Both the position numbers and the translations under genes were made by a program. A model generated the notes under the pieces. It did no database searches, was not told the origin of the DNA, and saw only the letters and a program-made list of their open reading frames with translations. From Hyposmocoma kahamanoa (lineage: Eukaryota > Arthropoda > Insecta > Lepidoptera > Cosmopterigidae), in contig NW_020653852.1 in NCBI RefSeq assembly GCF_003589595.1, forward strand, positions 6,678,065 through 6,742,064: a DNA stretch of 64,000 nt, in the 5' to 3' direction. This document shows, in pieces, positions 35,244 through 46,441 of this stretch (position 1 is the stretch's first letter; each line of letters opens with the position of its first letter).

Positions 35244-36798
35244 TAATTCCAAACATTTGTTTACAAATGGTAGATATTTTTCAAGTTTCTAGACATCTGT
35301 AATACATGCCTAAATTATTTATGACATTAACCCTAAAATACTCGCATAAATTTAAATTTTAGGCATATAATATGGGTACATGTACGTATAATAAGCCATA
35401 CAGTCTTGTTACACTATTCCATGTTAGCCAGAGACAAACCAGGCAATCACAGTTCAATATTGCCTTAATGGAACATCAATATGTACCAGGAGTACATAGC
35501 TATCTCAGAGGCAATACATACAATTATCTATACACACATATGAATTATGTATGTCTCGTGGCAGCTATTAATAGAAAAGCAACAAATAGTGTGTAATGTG
35601 ATAGATAGAAACTATTGTTTCAATGTAATTAATTTACTGTCTTGGATTATATGGAATTATACGTTGAACTTGGAGCTTGGAGATATATTAAATAGGTTAT
35701 GTGTTCCGCATACTATAGTGAATGAACGAATAAAAACTTGAGCCTCGTGTCAGCTCGTCATTCTGATCTACTTCAATTTTTGTATTTAAAATTTAAAAAA
35801 GTTTCCAATTTAAAAACTCGATGTAACAAATGGGTTTCCTTTTACTCCGTATTTCTTTTATCATAAAGTTTATTTTATAAATTATAAGTCTCAAACCGTA
35901 ACCTTTTGTTTTGATTAAAATTTAAATCTTAAAATTCTTAGGGCTTTGAAGTTAAAAACTTGAAAATGTATTCAAATAATATCGAATCAAAATTATTTAT
36001 TGTGTACGCATATCTAGAACATAATATTGTTAAATCAGTACATTTGCTAATTTTAAGGAATACAAATTAATTAATATATTGATCAATTTCTATGTCTTAA
36101 AACTAGCAATGTAGTCTTTAATTTTCAGTAAGTAGAAACGAATGACTTACGCCCGTGTTTCTAAATTACTTGAAGCAAGTAAAACACTATTAACGTTTGT
36201 GTAGAATGTCAGTGAAACTAAATTATCTTAAATTATGTCATTTGATTAATAACTTGAATAGTTAATAACAGTTAAATGCTTAATATGCATAGGCTTTTTT
36301 TTATTTATATATTTACTATGAAATGCTTTTGTCAGATACAGACACTATTTTCCATATTTGAACAGTGTTCAAGTTAAAAAACAGGTTAATGAATTTCACG
36401 GTCCAGACCTTATCACTCCCACCACCACTCCAATCCTTCATCTGTACCATAAGTTTCTTATAAACAGTGACATGCTTTTTCAATTTGAAACATTTGAGAT
36501 TACCTATCTTACAGAAACTATGCTGGTTTCTAAGCCATCCCTTTATAGCCCTATAAACGTTTTACCCGACGCTTTCACATTATAGACAACGCGGCACGTC
36601 TGTCGATAACGGTAATGACGTGGAAATGAATCTAAATTGCTTTGGTAGTACGGTATAAATTTGATGAATGACGGTAATATTAATTTTAAAAATTTTGTAT
36701 TCCGAAAAGCTTAACTTGCTAGGCGTGACCATAAACCTATACGTGACCGGTAAAGAGCTTAATGATGAGCTGAATGAAAATGCTTGAAAAAAAAAATA
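35244..36798. other. No recognised feature
   Basis: AT-rich unassigned sequence. Frames of 64-75 codons show no domain. Confidence 0.5.
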
Positions 36799-36867
36799 GG
36801 CGATTTGATCTAAGCAAATAGTTTCATATCCCATGTGTAGCCATCGCGAAAACCTAAGAACTCGATT
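36799..36867 (+). repeat. RTE-like LINE 3'-tail, solo copy
   Basis: Reads GGCGATTTGATCTAAG and then AGTTTCATATCCCATGTGTAG and CGCGAAAACCTAAGAACTCG, ending at the family's usual 3' edge. Confidence 0.7.
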
Positions 36868-37449
36868 GTGTACTAAATCTTCATCATTATTATATTATAT
36901 ATGTATATAATTTGCACAATCGTTATTAAAATTAGCACCATCCTTATATTGTACTACAAAATAATTTAGGTTCATTTCCATGTCATTATCGTTTCGTGTA
37001 GTCAAATATATGGGGATTCCTTGACAAGTGCGCCCATTTCAAATGTAAATTCGATCATTTCAAGACTAGTTATTACTACAATTTTAAATCATCTAGATCT
37101 CTACTGATTCATTATAAAGGCCGTTTATTCTGGCATTTGCTCTGTGTAGTAAAAATATAGTCTTACGATTAAGCTACTTAAGTCCATGAGTGCAAGTTTT
37201 GTATTTATTTCATATATTATATTTTATATAATCAGTAGTTTTTTGTCTAAAATAGTGTTTTTACATCACAGGATAGAACATGCAATCGTGAATTGAACTA
37301 TTGTATCCCAGTTTGAGTAAATGGTAAATGGGTTTAGCCTTGGTAATGGGTGAAATTGTCTGGCACTTTAAAGAATATACAGAATCGTCGTTTTTTATAA
37401 AATTTGTTTGAAATTGAATAAATTAAAAAAAATAAACATTTTATTAACT

Positions 37450-37638
37450 GCATCCTTGTGAAAGAGTTCGTCCAGGGAAGTACTGCCACCTTACCTATTT
37501 CTGCCGCCAAGCAGTAGTGTGAGCATTACTGCTTTCCGGTTTAGGGTAAGGGAGCTGGTGAAATTACAGGCACATGGGACTTTTCAACTTATGTCTCAGG
37601 GTGTCAACTTATATCTTAGGGGGCGTAGTGCCAGTGCC
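37450..37638 (+). repeat. K family copy 9, 3'-truncated
   Basis: Runs from CCTTGTGAAAGAGTTCGTCC to GGGCGTAGTGCCAGTGCC, with a repeated AACTTATGTCTCAGGGTG / AACTTATATCTTAGGG block inside. It stops exactly where an F family MITE begins; the missing 3' part does not resume after the MITE. Confidence 0.75.
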
Positions 37639-37803
37639 GTGTCGTGTTCCAGAACTCTACTCAATGCTCAAGTTCAGGCTTGAGTATGATTTAAAGAACT
37701 TGAAATCATACTCAAGTCCTTGCCATTAGGGTCGTATTTCCAGTGCTTGAAATCGTACCCAAGTCTTGACTTGAGTATTGAGTAGAGTTCTTGAAAACGA
37801 CCC
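37639..37803. mobile_element. F family foldback MITE, copy 4
   Basis: Left end GTGTCGTGTTCCAGAACTC, centre CCTTGCCATTAGGGTCGTAT, right end GAAAACGACCC with TTA at 37804-37806. The left flank lacks TTA, so a deletion at the junction with the K copy is likely. Confidence 0.75.
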
Positions 37804-38214
37804 TTAATGTCGTTAGGTCGACCTTATTATTATTATTGTTGTTATAAAAATTTTTTTCCGTCAATGACGTCCTTTCGTGAACACTATACATATACACATG
37901 ATCGTATAGATGACCTATGCCTTCGGTCGATCTCATTCATGTATGTATGTATACAAAATCACATATTGTGATTAACAAATTCTCTGATGTTGATAATTTG
38001 TATATTAAGAATGCTGTCATCTGTCCCACTGCATATTTTAACATTAATTCATTTAGGTTTCATTCATAACGATCAAAATTAAGTTATTAATATATATATT
38101 TTTTAATTTAAATACATATAATGTATAATTTATTGAAATGATGTGATAGGTATTATAGTATTAGTATTAAATTTGCATAACTTATACATTTTAACATTTC
38201 CTAAACGTGTTCTT

Positions 38215-38345
38215 TGGTGAGGGTAATCAAGCGGTTGGCTCTGTGGATGCTAAATGGACCTCCAGTCCCGCGTTTAATACCCGATAGGAACAATTTGGGA
38301 AATTAACTTTTCCAAATTGGTTCACTAGCGCTAGCACGACAGTTT
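38215..38345 (+). repeat. S family SINE, degraded copy 2
   Basis: TAATCAAGCGGTTGGCTCTG is the head, CCGATAGGAACAATTTGGGA and AATTAACTTTTCCAAATTGG the junction and body, as at 52570-52600. The B box has decayed (CCCGCGTTTAATACCCG). Confidence 0.55.
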
Positions 38346-38489
38346 GCGCGAGATTGTTACTCTAGCGCCAAGATGATGATCCAAGTGGTTCAATGGACCA
38401 CTTTGGTCAATATCTTGATGTAAGTAGTATACATTACATCAAAGGAAAGCTAATAACGCAAAGATAATTATAGATTTTTAATGCATAGC

Positions 38490-38803
38490 TCCAAGTTTCC
38501 CAAAGTAGTCCATACGGACCCCAGAGTCTCTGGCATGATCCAAGGGGTCCGTGGTAAGTAAAAACTATTCTGAGGGTGCTCGAACAATTGCCAGGGTCCA
38601 TGAGAAAGACTGAATGATTTCATTAAAAAAAAATTTAAAAGCGATGTCTCCCGCGTGACAACGATGGGAGACATAATCGATCATGTGTAGTTTCAGTATT
38701 GTAGTTGTTTTATTTATTATATAGCAAAAGCTAATTTACTTGTGGGGTTCATGATTATGTTTTTATTATGGTAAGGGGTCCGAAATAAGTCTGGGAACCA
38801 CTG
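38490..38803. mobile_element. hAT-like non-autonomous element
   Basis: The right end on the reverse strand reads CAGTGGTTCCCAGACTTATT and then TCGGACCCC, typical of hAT termini. The left side has CAAGTTTCCCAAAGTAG followed by GGACCCC, a decayed counterpart. Internal GGGGTCCGTGG repeats fit. I could not confirm an 8-base duplication: the right flank is TTCAAGCG, the left flank differs. Confidence 0.5.
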
Positions 38804-39294
38804 TTCAAGCGCTTCTATATCGCTACTCGCGCGAGTCGCGCACAGTTGTGCTAGCGTTGCTGCTCGGTGCTCTGGGTTAGTGTCCCGAAGTTGATGTAAA
38901 CGATAGCATGTGTTGTTGACTATTACTTACAGTACAGTGACATCCGTACTTTGAGACTAGAGATGATTGTTTGGCTTATTATTATTCTTTATTTGAGTTT
39001 TAAAAAGTCTAATCCGAAATCGTCAATTAATTTTGAACTATAAATTCCTGCGCTCTGGAACAGATGACATAGTCCTGTTTAGAAGTACAAAAATTATTTC
39101 TCAAAGCATGTTTAGTTTCAAAATAAATAATGAGAATATAAATGTAAATTTCGTCTAATTGCAGGTAAGGAGGTGTTGATGTAACGGAGACGACTAAAGG
39201 TGGGTATTAACTATTTTTTAGAAATACGGATTTCAATTGCGAAAGAAATGTCGTTTTTAAAATTGCAATTTGATCTTACTAAGTTATTTTGTGT

Positions 39295-39460
39295 ATCGAG
39301 TTCTTAGGTTTTCGCGATTGTTACACATAGGAAATGAAACTATCAGTTGACAATGAAACGGTCAGTCAACCGTGATCATGGGACCTATAAAGGAAACGTT
39401 GGTTTGTTTAAAAACATCAAATATATGCGATTTAAATCCGGAAAAATAGTTTCATTTCTT
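39295..39460. repeat. Two RTE-like LINE tails, head to head
   Basis: 39295-39346 is a reverse-strand piece (CGAGTTCTTAGGTTTTCGCG). From about 39357 a plus-strand piece follows (GTCAGTCAACCGTGATCATG through GCGATTTAAATCCGGAAAAA). The two are pieces of the same tail in opposite orientation, which points to inversion during insertion (twin priming) or two events. Confidence 0.65.
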
Positions 39461-41004
39461 ATTTTGTGCACTTTAATTATAATTAGAACTAATTATACTT
39501 AATTCCGCAGGCGTATGTTTTTTTTTTTATGGTAATAAAAAACGTATATTTTTACGCAAACGCATATTTTTAAGTCATTTGTTATGCTGCCATTTATACA
39601 TACTTGGGAAAAAGATGTATTTTCCTTTTTTTGTTTTTTGAGAACTTCGTTTATAAGGTTTACTTTTGGATTAAGGCTGAATACAAGTTTCTACATACAT
39701 AAAAAGTAAATTAGATAAACAAAACAAACAAACAAAATATAAAACAAGAACAAAGATATAGATATAAAAGAAACACTACAGTCCAAGCTGTCTCCTCGAA
39801 CCATGTTTGTGAATAAATTATTCACGCTCTATTATTATTGTAGGATTATGCATTGACTTGATTTTTAATTGTATGATTTTTCGTTCATTGGTAGAGTACG
39901 CAGTTTTATATAGATAGATATTTGTCATAAGACTTGTCGTCTGTGTCATATCGCTGAATCACAGTGTCAGGATCGCCATAGACAACACACATGAACCTTG
40001 GTCTGAATAGATACAATTTCTGAACGATGATATTTGACTGACAAGGAGAGTTTTGTGTCTATTGTTTCCATCAATTGACAATTGTCTTTTGCCCCTTATA
40101 AGATGGAAATAGTCTAAGATTTTGCCTATAAAACTATTGACTTTATCCTTCAATCTTTTTTTCACACATATTCGTTCAGAAACTATATCCATTCGTGACA
40201 AGTTCGCCTGCTTATTCTTTATAGCGTCGGAGTAATTACAGACCTCTATACCGATCTTAACTCTTAATTTAATATTGTCCTTCGTCAGTCATTTCACGGA
40301 CGACAAATCTTATGAATAATATACAAATAAAACCCCGTAATTAAGAATCCATTTGCCTGTTAAAATGTACAAGGCAAAAGCGAAATAATTAAGCAGGGGT
40401 AAGGTACCCTAAGGCGCGACAGATCAAAGACCGTCTCCCTCGGTGGATACTAGAAGGGGGGACAAATTTATTTCGGTTTACCGTACTACTCTTACTTTAC
40501 TTTAGCTCTTACTTTTTAAACGCAGTAAAGTTTCATTCGTAAATTTCTGCAGTTGTAGGATTTGACGGAACGGAAAGATACTGAAATATTAAAACGCTCA
40601 GTAGTTTACAAAGGGAAATCGAATTTCTCTAACTATTGTATGTATGTATTCACGAATCTCCTCTGAGATATGGTTTAATAATCAAGAATGGTTAATTTAA
40701 AAAAAAAGACTTAAACAAATAAATGGGATATAAATCCGAATAAAATCAGTTTAGGAATAGACGTAGGAATTGTTTATTCCTTTAAAAAAACAATACAGTA
40801 CACATGCATTTTATAATACGAATAATATAAATAACTAACTTTCAAATAATAAAAAAGTGCAAAGAGCGTTTGCTGTGCTGCTAAGGAAACCGTGACCCAC
40901 TCAGCTTCTTTTTCGTCTCACCTAAAGTGCTACGACGCGCGACGGTTCATTTCCAATGTGTCACGAAATCCTAAGAACTCGATAAAAAGACTTCACCTTT
41001 CAAC
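39461..41004. other. Mostly unassigned
   Basis: No gene recognised. A very short RTE-tail fragment (CCTAAGAACTCGATAAAAAG) lies at 40970-40989. Confidence 0.5.
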
Positions 41005-41611
41005 ATGGGTAATTTTCAGGTTAGTTTTCTCTACACAATTTCGGTGGCAATTTTTATTACTTAAATTTAGAGACATGGACTCTCACGCAGGAGACTATAT
41101 ACGGGTTGAAAGTTGCACAGAGGGCCATGGAGCGCGCCATGCTCGGTATCTGCCTTGTGGACCGAGTTCCACACGTTGAGATCCGAAGACGGACGAAAGT
41201 CCAGGATGCTGGATCTCGGATCATGGTACTTAAATGGGGCTGGGCGGGACACCTAGCAAGGCAAGGTGATGACAGGTGGAGCAAAATATCGACTGATTGG
41301 TGGCCGAGGATGGGCAAAAGGTTCGATAACATTGTACGCGTCGCGAGACGTCAATGGATGCGGCTAACAGCGGAACCGTGATGGATGGCACAAACTTCGG
41401 GAGGCCTATACCCAGCAGTGGGTGAAATCAGACTGTGGATAATGATGATGGTGATGAAATTTTGTAGAATATTATTGTGAAGTATTATACAATTTTCGAG
41501 TATAGTATCTTGCAATATTATTTAATATTTCACGATAATTTACTCGAATATTTAAATAGTAAAAATTGCCACCGAAATTAGGTAGAGAAAACTAACCAAA
41601 AAATTACCCAT
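41005..41611. mobile_element. Inverted-repeat element interrupted by a LINE piece
   Basis: ATGGGTAATTTTCAGGTTAG at 41005 and, through 41069, the rest of a 63-base arm are matched in inverted form at about 41550-41611, ending CTAACCAAAAAATTACCCAT. The arms are roughly nine-tenths identical by eye. Between them lie a LINE piece (41070-41456) and about 90 AT-rich bases. AAATTT borders both sides of the LINE piece (41063-41068 and 41457-41462), so it probably inserted into the original MITE of about 220 bases. Confidence 0.65.
41070..41456 (+). pseudogene. RTE-type LINE reverse transcriptase C-terminal fragment
   Basis: The frame from 41070 to the stop at 41379-41381 reads ETWTLTQE, LKVAQRAMERAMLGICLVDR, VEIRRRTKVQDAGSRI and KWGWAGHLARQGDDRWSK, all strongly typical of lepidopteran RTE-type endonuclease-reverse transcriptases. 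After the stop, GGAGGCCTATACCCAGCAGT and an AATGATGATGG tail mark the 3' end. It is 5'-truncated and lacks the catalytic domain. Confidence 0.8.
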
Positions 41612-41887
41612 AACATATAGAAAACATGACAACGGTACACTTAAAACGACTGCAAAACTGTATTAAAAAAAGGCATTGGTTGTTTGCTAGTTTTCGGGTT
41701 CCACTTTGTACTTATTTACCCCAGGGGACACCGTTTTATGTAGCTACTATTAAAATTAAATATTAATTCAGAATCTGCTAAGTGATACATAAAGTATAAA
41801 GTGAGGTTCTTAAATTAATTAATAAAATATTAAACTTTATGTGATATTACGTACAGGGTTAAAAGCAAATTAACTCTATGAAGTTTT

Positions 41888-41935
41888 CGGTAAGAATGGT
41901 TCAAAGTGTTAAGCGTGATTTGCTTGTACAGGCTA
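41888..41935 (+). repeat. Z family repeat, diverged copy 3
   Basis: TTCGGTAAGAATGGTTCAAA, then GTGTTAAGCGTGATTTGCTTG, resembles the copies at 3838 and 30526. The right end is lost. Confidence 0.4.
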
Positions 41936-42340
41936 CGCAGCTAAATGTGTAAAGAACATTTTGCAATACACTTAATCAACACAAGACAGATGTTCAGGAC
42001 GTGATAGTGTCCACTGTATTATTAGTGTGTAGTGCTTAGTGTCCGTGATAATGACAATGATTTCTCTTAAAGTATACTATAGTGACTATGGTTTGTAATG
42101 GTATGGTACCCGTCGCATTTACATAAAGCAATTGTACATAGATATGTTTGGAGGAAAGCTAAAAAAAGATTGACTTATGACAACAACGTTCAATGATAAT
42201 ACGAAGCACTAACCACAATTATAATCGAAGTCAAAAGATGAATGAAGCGATTATTTTTTCAATTTCAAGACATAAAGTTGATTTTTTTAGCGTTTTTTTA
42301 AATATGTCCATGAGTGTAGAATAGGAAATCCAAGTACAGT

Positions 42341-42635
42341 TAAGAGCGGTTACACACACCGACTTGTGGCAGCGATGCAAACGCGTTGCAGTAGCTAATC
42401 GTCTACCTTTACACAAATGCGCGGTTTAAATCAGCGATGCAAACGCGTTACAAACGCGCAACTGCATCAATACAAACGTGCAATTGCATCGCTCCACTTG
42501 TGATTTATAAGCGATTGCATCAATCTCGCGTTTGTATCGCTTCAGTCGCGAGTTTGTATAGATTCAGTCGCGCGTTTGTATTGAGGCAGTCGCGCGTTTG
42601 CATCGATGTAGAAGTCGCCGTGTGTAACCACTTTA
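42341..42635. mobile_element. Palindromic MITE with internal tandem repeats
   Basis: Ends TAAGAGCGGTTACACAC (left) and GTGTGTAACCACTTTA (right) are inverted, and ACCGACTT / AAGTCGCCG continue the match. Inside the right arm are four units of 22 bases at 42521-42608, each built on CAGTCGCGCGTTTGTAT. The left arm carries inverted versions (GCGATGCAAACGCGTTAC, ACAAACGTGCAATTGCATCG). The 73-codon frame there is a by-product. Its superfamily is unknown. Confidence 0.7.
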
Positions 42636-42959
42636 GCTCGCTTTGCGCGACACTGTAGGCGTGGATTCGCTTTTATGCGAATTTCAATTATCGTTGCTTA
42701 ATTATTTATGTACTATATTGTATTACAAACCCTACGTATAAGAATTTTTGTTTACGTAGTAGTAAATGGTGTAAATTGTAAGAATGAGTTGGAAATCTTG
42801 TACACGACAGTCAAAGTGAATCGTTCGTGGCAAGCGAGGTAACAAACCTTCAAGAACGATTGATCAATCGTTCACAGTTAAATACATTTGGAATGTAAGC
42901 TATATGTAGAACAGAATAAGTAGATATTGAGATTTACAATGTAATGATTTACAAATTTC

Positions 42960-43075
42960 GCGTTTGGATACCACTTTCCACTTAACATCAGGTGGAGTGG
43001 AGTCATTTGCCTGTCAGGTATAAAAAAAAAATAAAAAAAAAAAAATGAAAAAAAAAAGTATATATTTTTTTGTTT
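42960..43075 (+). repeat. LINE 3' end with long A-run
   Basis: CCACTTAACATCAGGTGGAG, TCATTTGCCTGTCAGGTAT and a run of A with few interruptions. The pattern 'cttaccatcaggtgg ... tgcctgt ... ataaaa' is a common non-LTR 3' end and resembles the 3' end of the K family. Confidence 0.6.
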
Positions 43076-43548
43076 AAGAAATTTTATTCTCTTAAGAGTT
43101 ATTAATTGGTTTATTACGGCACATGCGCGCGTGCTTCACTCCAATTAGTATAATCATTGCTTGCTAATTAAAAAAAGCAAATTAAAAACAAATAAAAACA
43201 ATGCTGTCTTCTTTTGTGTACACAATACGAGTATATTTATTTTATATAACATACTTTATAATGCTATTACTGTTAACACGTAACCCATATCTGATTAAGA
43301 AAAACCACGTAACAATATTGTTCATGAATGCTAACAGAGTTACAAATATATTGTGAAAATATTTATTTAACTTGTGTTTCTGAGAGGCGGGAACCTGGTG
43401 GCCTGACGCACAGGCATTTTCGTGCTTAGTTTAGTTATCAACTTCCCCTAAAATTATGCCTAATAAAACTAAACTTGTAATCTGTTCATGAAGTTTTTGT
43501 AGGGAAAAGTAGATTTATTATTAACTGGTTGAAGACTGTAACACCTCA

Positions 43549-43736
43549 GTCAACCGTGACAATGGTACCTGTAAAGGGCCAGAAACTTCGGTTTGTTTGA
43601 AAAAACAAATATACGCGATTTAAATCCGGAAAAATACTTTCATTTCCTATGTGTAACAATCGCGAAAACTTAAGTTTTCGCGATCTATCAATTGCATCAT
43701 AATAATAATAAATCTATCGAGATTTATTATTATTAT
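43549..43736 (+). repeat. RTE-like LINE 3'-tail followed by a hairpin
   Basis: GTCAACCGTGACAATGGTAC, GCGATTTAAATCCGGAAAAA and CGCGAAAACTTAAGTTTTCG. The normal end CTAAGAACTCG is replaced by a small inverted repeat AGTTTTCGCGATC. At 43699-43736 a perfect hairpin with 17-base AT-rich arms (loop ATCG) follows. Confidence 0.65.
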
Positions 43737-46139
43737 TAAACGGGTTGAGCCGGTCAGAAAGGGCTTCATGTCCATGCATAAGAGCCTTGAGCGTTTCATA
43801 TTTTCGTTTGGACATTTGGGAATGTATTCTCGTCCTCTATTATATTATATTAGTCATGCTATTTTATTGTCACAGGGCTTATATGATAATTTCACGGTTT
43901 GTTTTCATATATTTTATTTATTTAACTCACGCACTTAGATTCCCATTGGGGTAGGCAGAGACCATAGATCGCAACTTAGCACAATCCTGACCAACCTCTC
44001 TGGTTTCACTTACATTTATCAATTTTTTCATATAGGCCCTATTATTGTTCTCCATTTTATTAACTCTTTTAAAAACACTCAACTTCATTTGAGAATGTGC
44101 CTTCCACGTATAGGCGAGTAAACCAACGCCTGTGCTTCCACATTAGCTCTATACATTTCTTTCCATGATCTACATTCATTCATCCGAACCATGTGCCTAC
44201 ACCACCTTAACATACTCATTTTTTACTTATGTCACTACATTCTGTTTTTTTTTCATATATCAAAGTTATATTATACATTTAGGTTTTTTTATATTTTATA
44301 AACCATTATTATTTGTATTAATGACGATCATTTTACCTCTTAACTTTTATAACATGGAAAAATGATTCCATTTTGTTCTATTCTTTTGCGAATATTGTGC
44401 TCAATGGAAAATAAGCATGTGCACGATAGGATATAAAAAATTTGAGATCCGTGCCGAATGTGTTCTTGGCAAATACGGCAAAACGAAGCTGAATATAAAA
44501 TACCAGTGAATTCCGTATTCACAACGCGAACGTATGGATTTTATATTTGCCAAAAAAGAAAAAGGTTTCGTCTTAAAATTACGACTAATTTTCCGTAAGG
44601 TTATACAATTTTATGAATACAAATGTCAAGTACATACACTATTAATTTCTACTTAATCATAGTGTAGAACCTTGATAAAAATGATGTATGATATATTGCA
44701 CTTTGTAACAGTAATTATTAATTCGTTTTATTTTAAACAGAATACACCCAAAATAGGCGCTGTGATATTATATTGCGAGAAACAGTTCTACCGTTAAACC
44801 AAATCATTGTAATAACAAAAACATTTTGAAAACAAAAAAACTGCTGCGTGAAGGATTTTTCAGTATTTTGCAATTTTTGATGTTAATGACATAAACCGAC
44901 ACATTTAACTTATGTTGTACATTAGATAGTAAAGCAATGTATCCAGCCATTAGAATTTTACTTTGGTAAATACGCTATTTCTATCGAAAAATTAATAAAT
45001 TTATTTTTCCTTAATAATAGCCGAAATATTCTTGTTAGTATGAAATTACAAACTGTATTGAGTCTTGTTTTAGTTCGGTTTGTTAAGATACAGCTCGTAC
45101 GCTTTATTATGACTATTTAAAACACATTGCAAACACCAAAACTGTGCATTACATTTTACGTAGATTCTAATCTTATTGGTGGACTAAAGAAAATCACACG
45201 CGAGTGGTTCAAACTTATGTTTTCAGCGACACTTTACTCGTTTTTTTTAACGGTTCTCTTTTCATTGCTGCCGTTTGACAATAAGACAATGTAGATGCAT
45301 GTTTTGTCATCATATTCATATATTTTTTATATTTTTTTAAATAGCAATTATTCAGAAAAAATTAAAGAGTAAAATTGAGTTTTGAAAGGCCCGTAGAAGA
45401 AGTTGTTCTCTGCATGATGTACTTCCTAAATAAAAATCGATAATAAGCTTGATAAATTAATTAGTATCGATTTTTTTTTAGTTTAATGTATAAATTTTTA
45501 AAGTTATTGTTAAATATTTTATAAATGTAAATATACGTCTCGTATACACTTTTCCATAAATAGTATTTCCTAATATAATTTATTAGATAATTGAATTATG
45601 TATTATATGTACATAACAACTGAAAATACACAAATTCAAATAAGTACAGTATCGGTTTTTCTCATCACTAGTCGTGATGTTAGACCGATTATTGGCGCTT
45701 AAGCTGTTTCGTAATGAGCTGGTCTAAATTGAATTTAAATAGGAAAACAACATTTTGTAACATAAATGTATGTGTTTATATGTTTCATGTAAATTCTATG
45801 TGTAAATAATCATACTCAGCTTTCGAAAGAGCGCATCACTCGTTGTATGTCTACGTTTTTTGTATGTGTGTATCACATCGATAGACATAGACATGAGTTA
45901 CAGCTAGACACGGAAAAAGTATTTCTACTTTTTTTATATCGAGTGCTTTCCTGTCGATACCGACACTTTTGTATCTTATCGTTTCGCATAATTCCTATTA
46001 AATGTAAGGCCTAAGATTTCAGTGTGAATATTGCGGTAATTGATTGTTCAATAACAAATTACAATTGACAGACATACCTCATGTCATGCTTGCGCAACTT
46101 GCGCGCTTATTAGAATTTTATATTGATAAAAAAGTTTAT
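43737..46139. other. Repeat-poor AT-rich stretch
   Basis: Nothing recognised on either strand. Confidence 0.5.
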
Positions 46140-46441
46140 ATTAAACCCATTGACTTACAAATAAATGGACGACGGCTCTAATACCAAAACCACGAAAAAA
46201 ATGTCCCAAGTCAACCTATTTAAACGTAGTGACATGTAAAGGAATATGAAAAAGCTAAAACGTTGAATTTAAATTGTAATGTCATCGCAGTACTGTCTAA
46301 TTTTCCTTGCTTCGCTGTCAGTCGAACAAACGAAGACTAAAGCGTGAATGACGCTCTGTGTACGATTTTAACGCCCTATAAGTTCTGACACTTTTTAGCG
46401 CGGACCCGACGTCCATATAATTGTAAGTCAATGATTAAACC
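46140..46441. mobile_element. H family MITE with 8-base target duplications, copy 1
   Basis: The element is 46148-46433 (286 bases) with inverted ends CATTGACTTACAA and TTGTAAGTCAATG, extended inward by ATGGACGAC / GACGTCCAT. It is flanked on both sides by the direct repeat ATTAAACC (46140-46147 and 46434-46441). An 8-base duplication is typical of hAT or Merlin elements. It has no coding capacity. A second copy lies at 52827-53090. Confidence 0.85.

Noticed and set aside
42521..42608. Possible CRISPR array (regular 22-base units)
   Set aside because: Units are contiguous without unique spacers, lie within a MITE, and the DNA is from an animal genome.
42437..42658. Plus-strand frame of 73 codons with repeated SRVCI-like units
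   Set aside because: Arises from the 22-base tandem repeats in the palindromic MITE.
46141..46151. TTAA duplication pointing to piggyBac
   Set aside because: TTAA occurs on both sides, but the adjoining bases do not match as inverted repeats; the 8-base ATTAAACC duplication fits better and the second copy confirms 8 bases.
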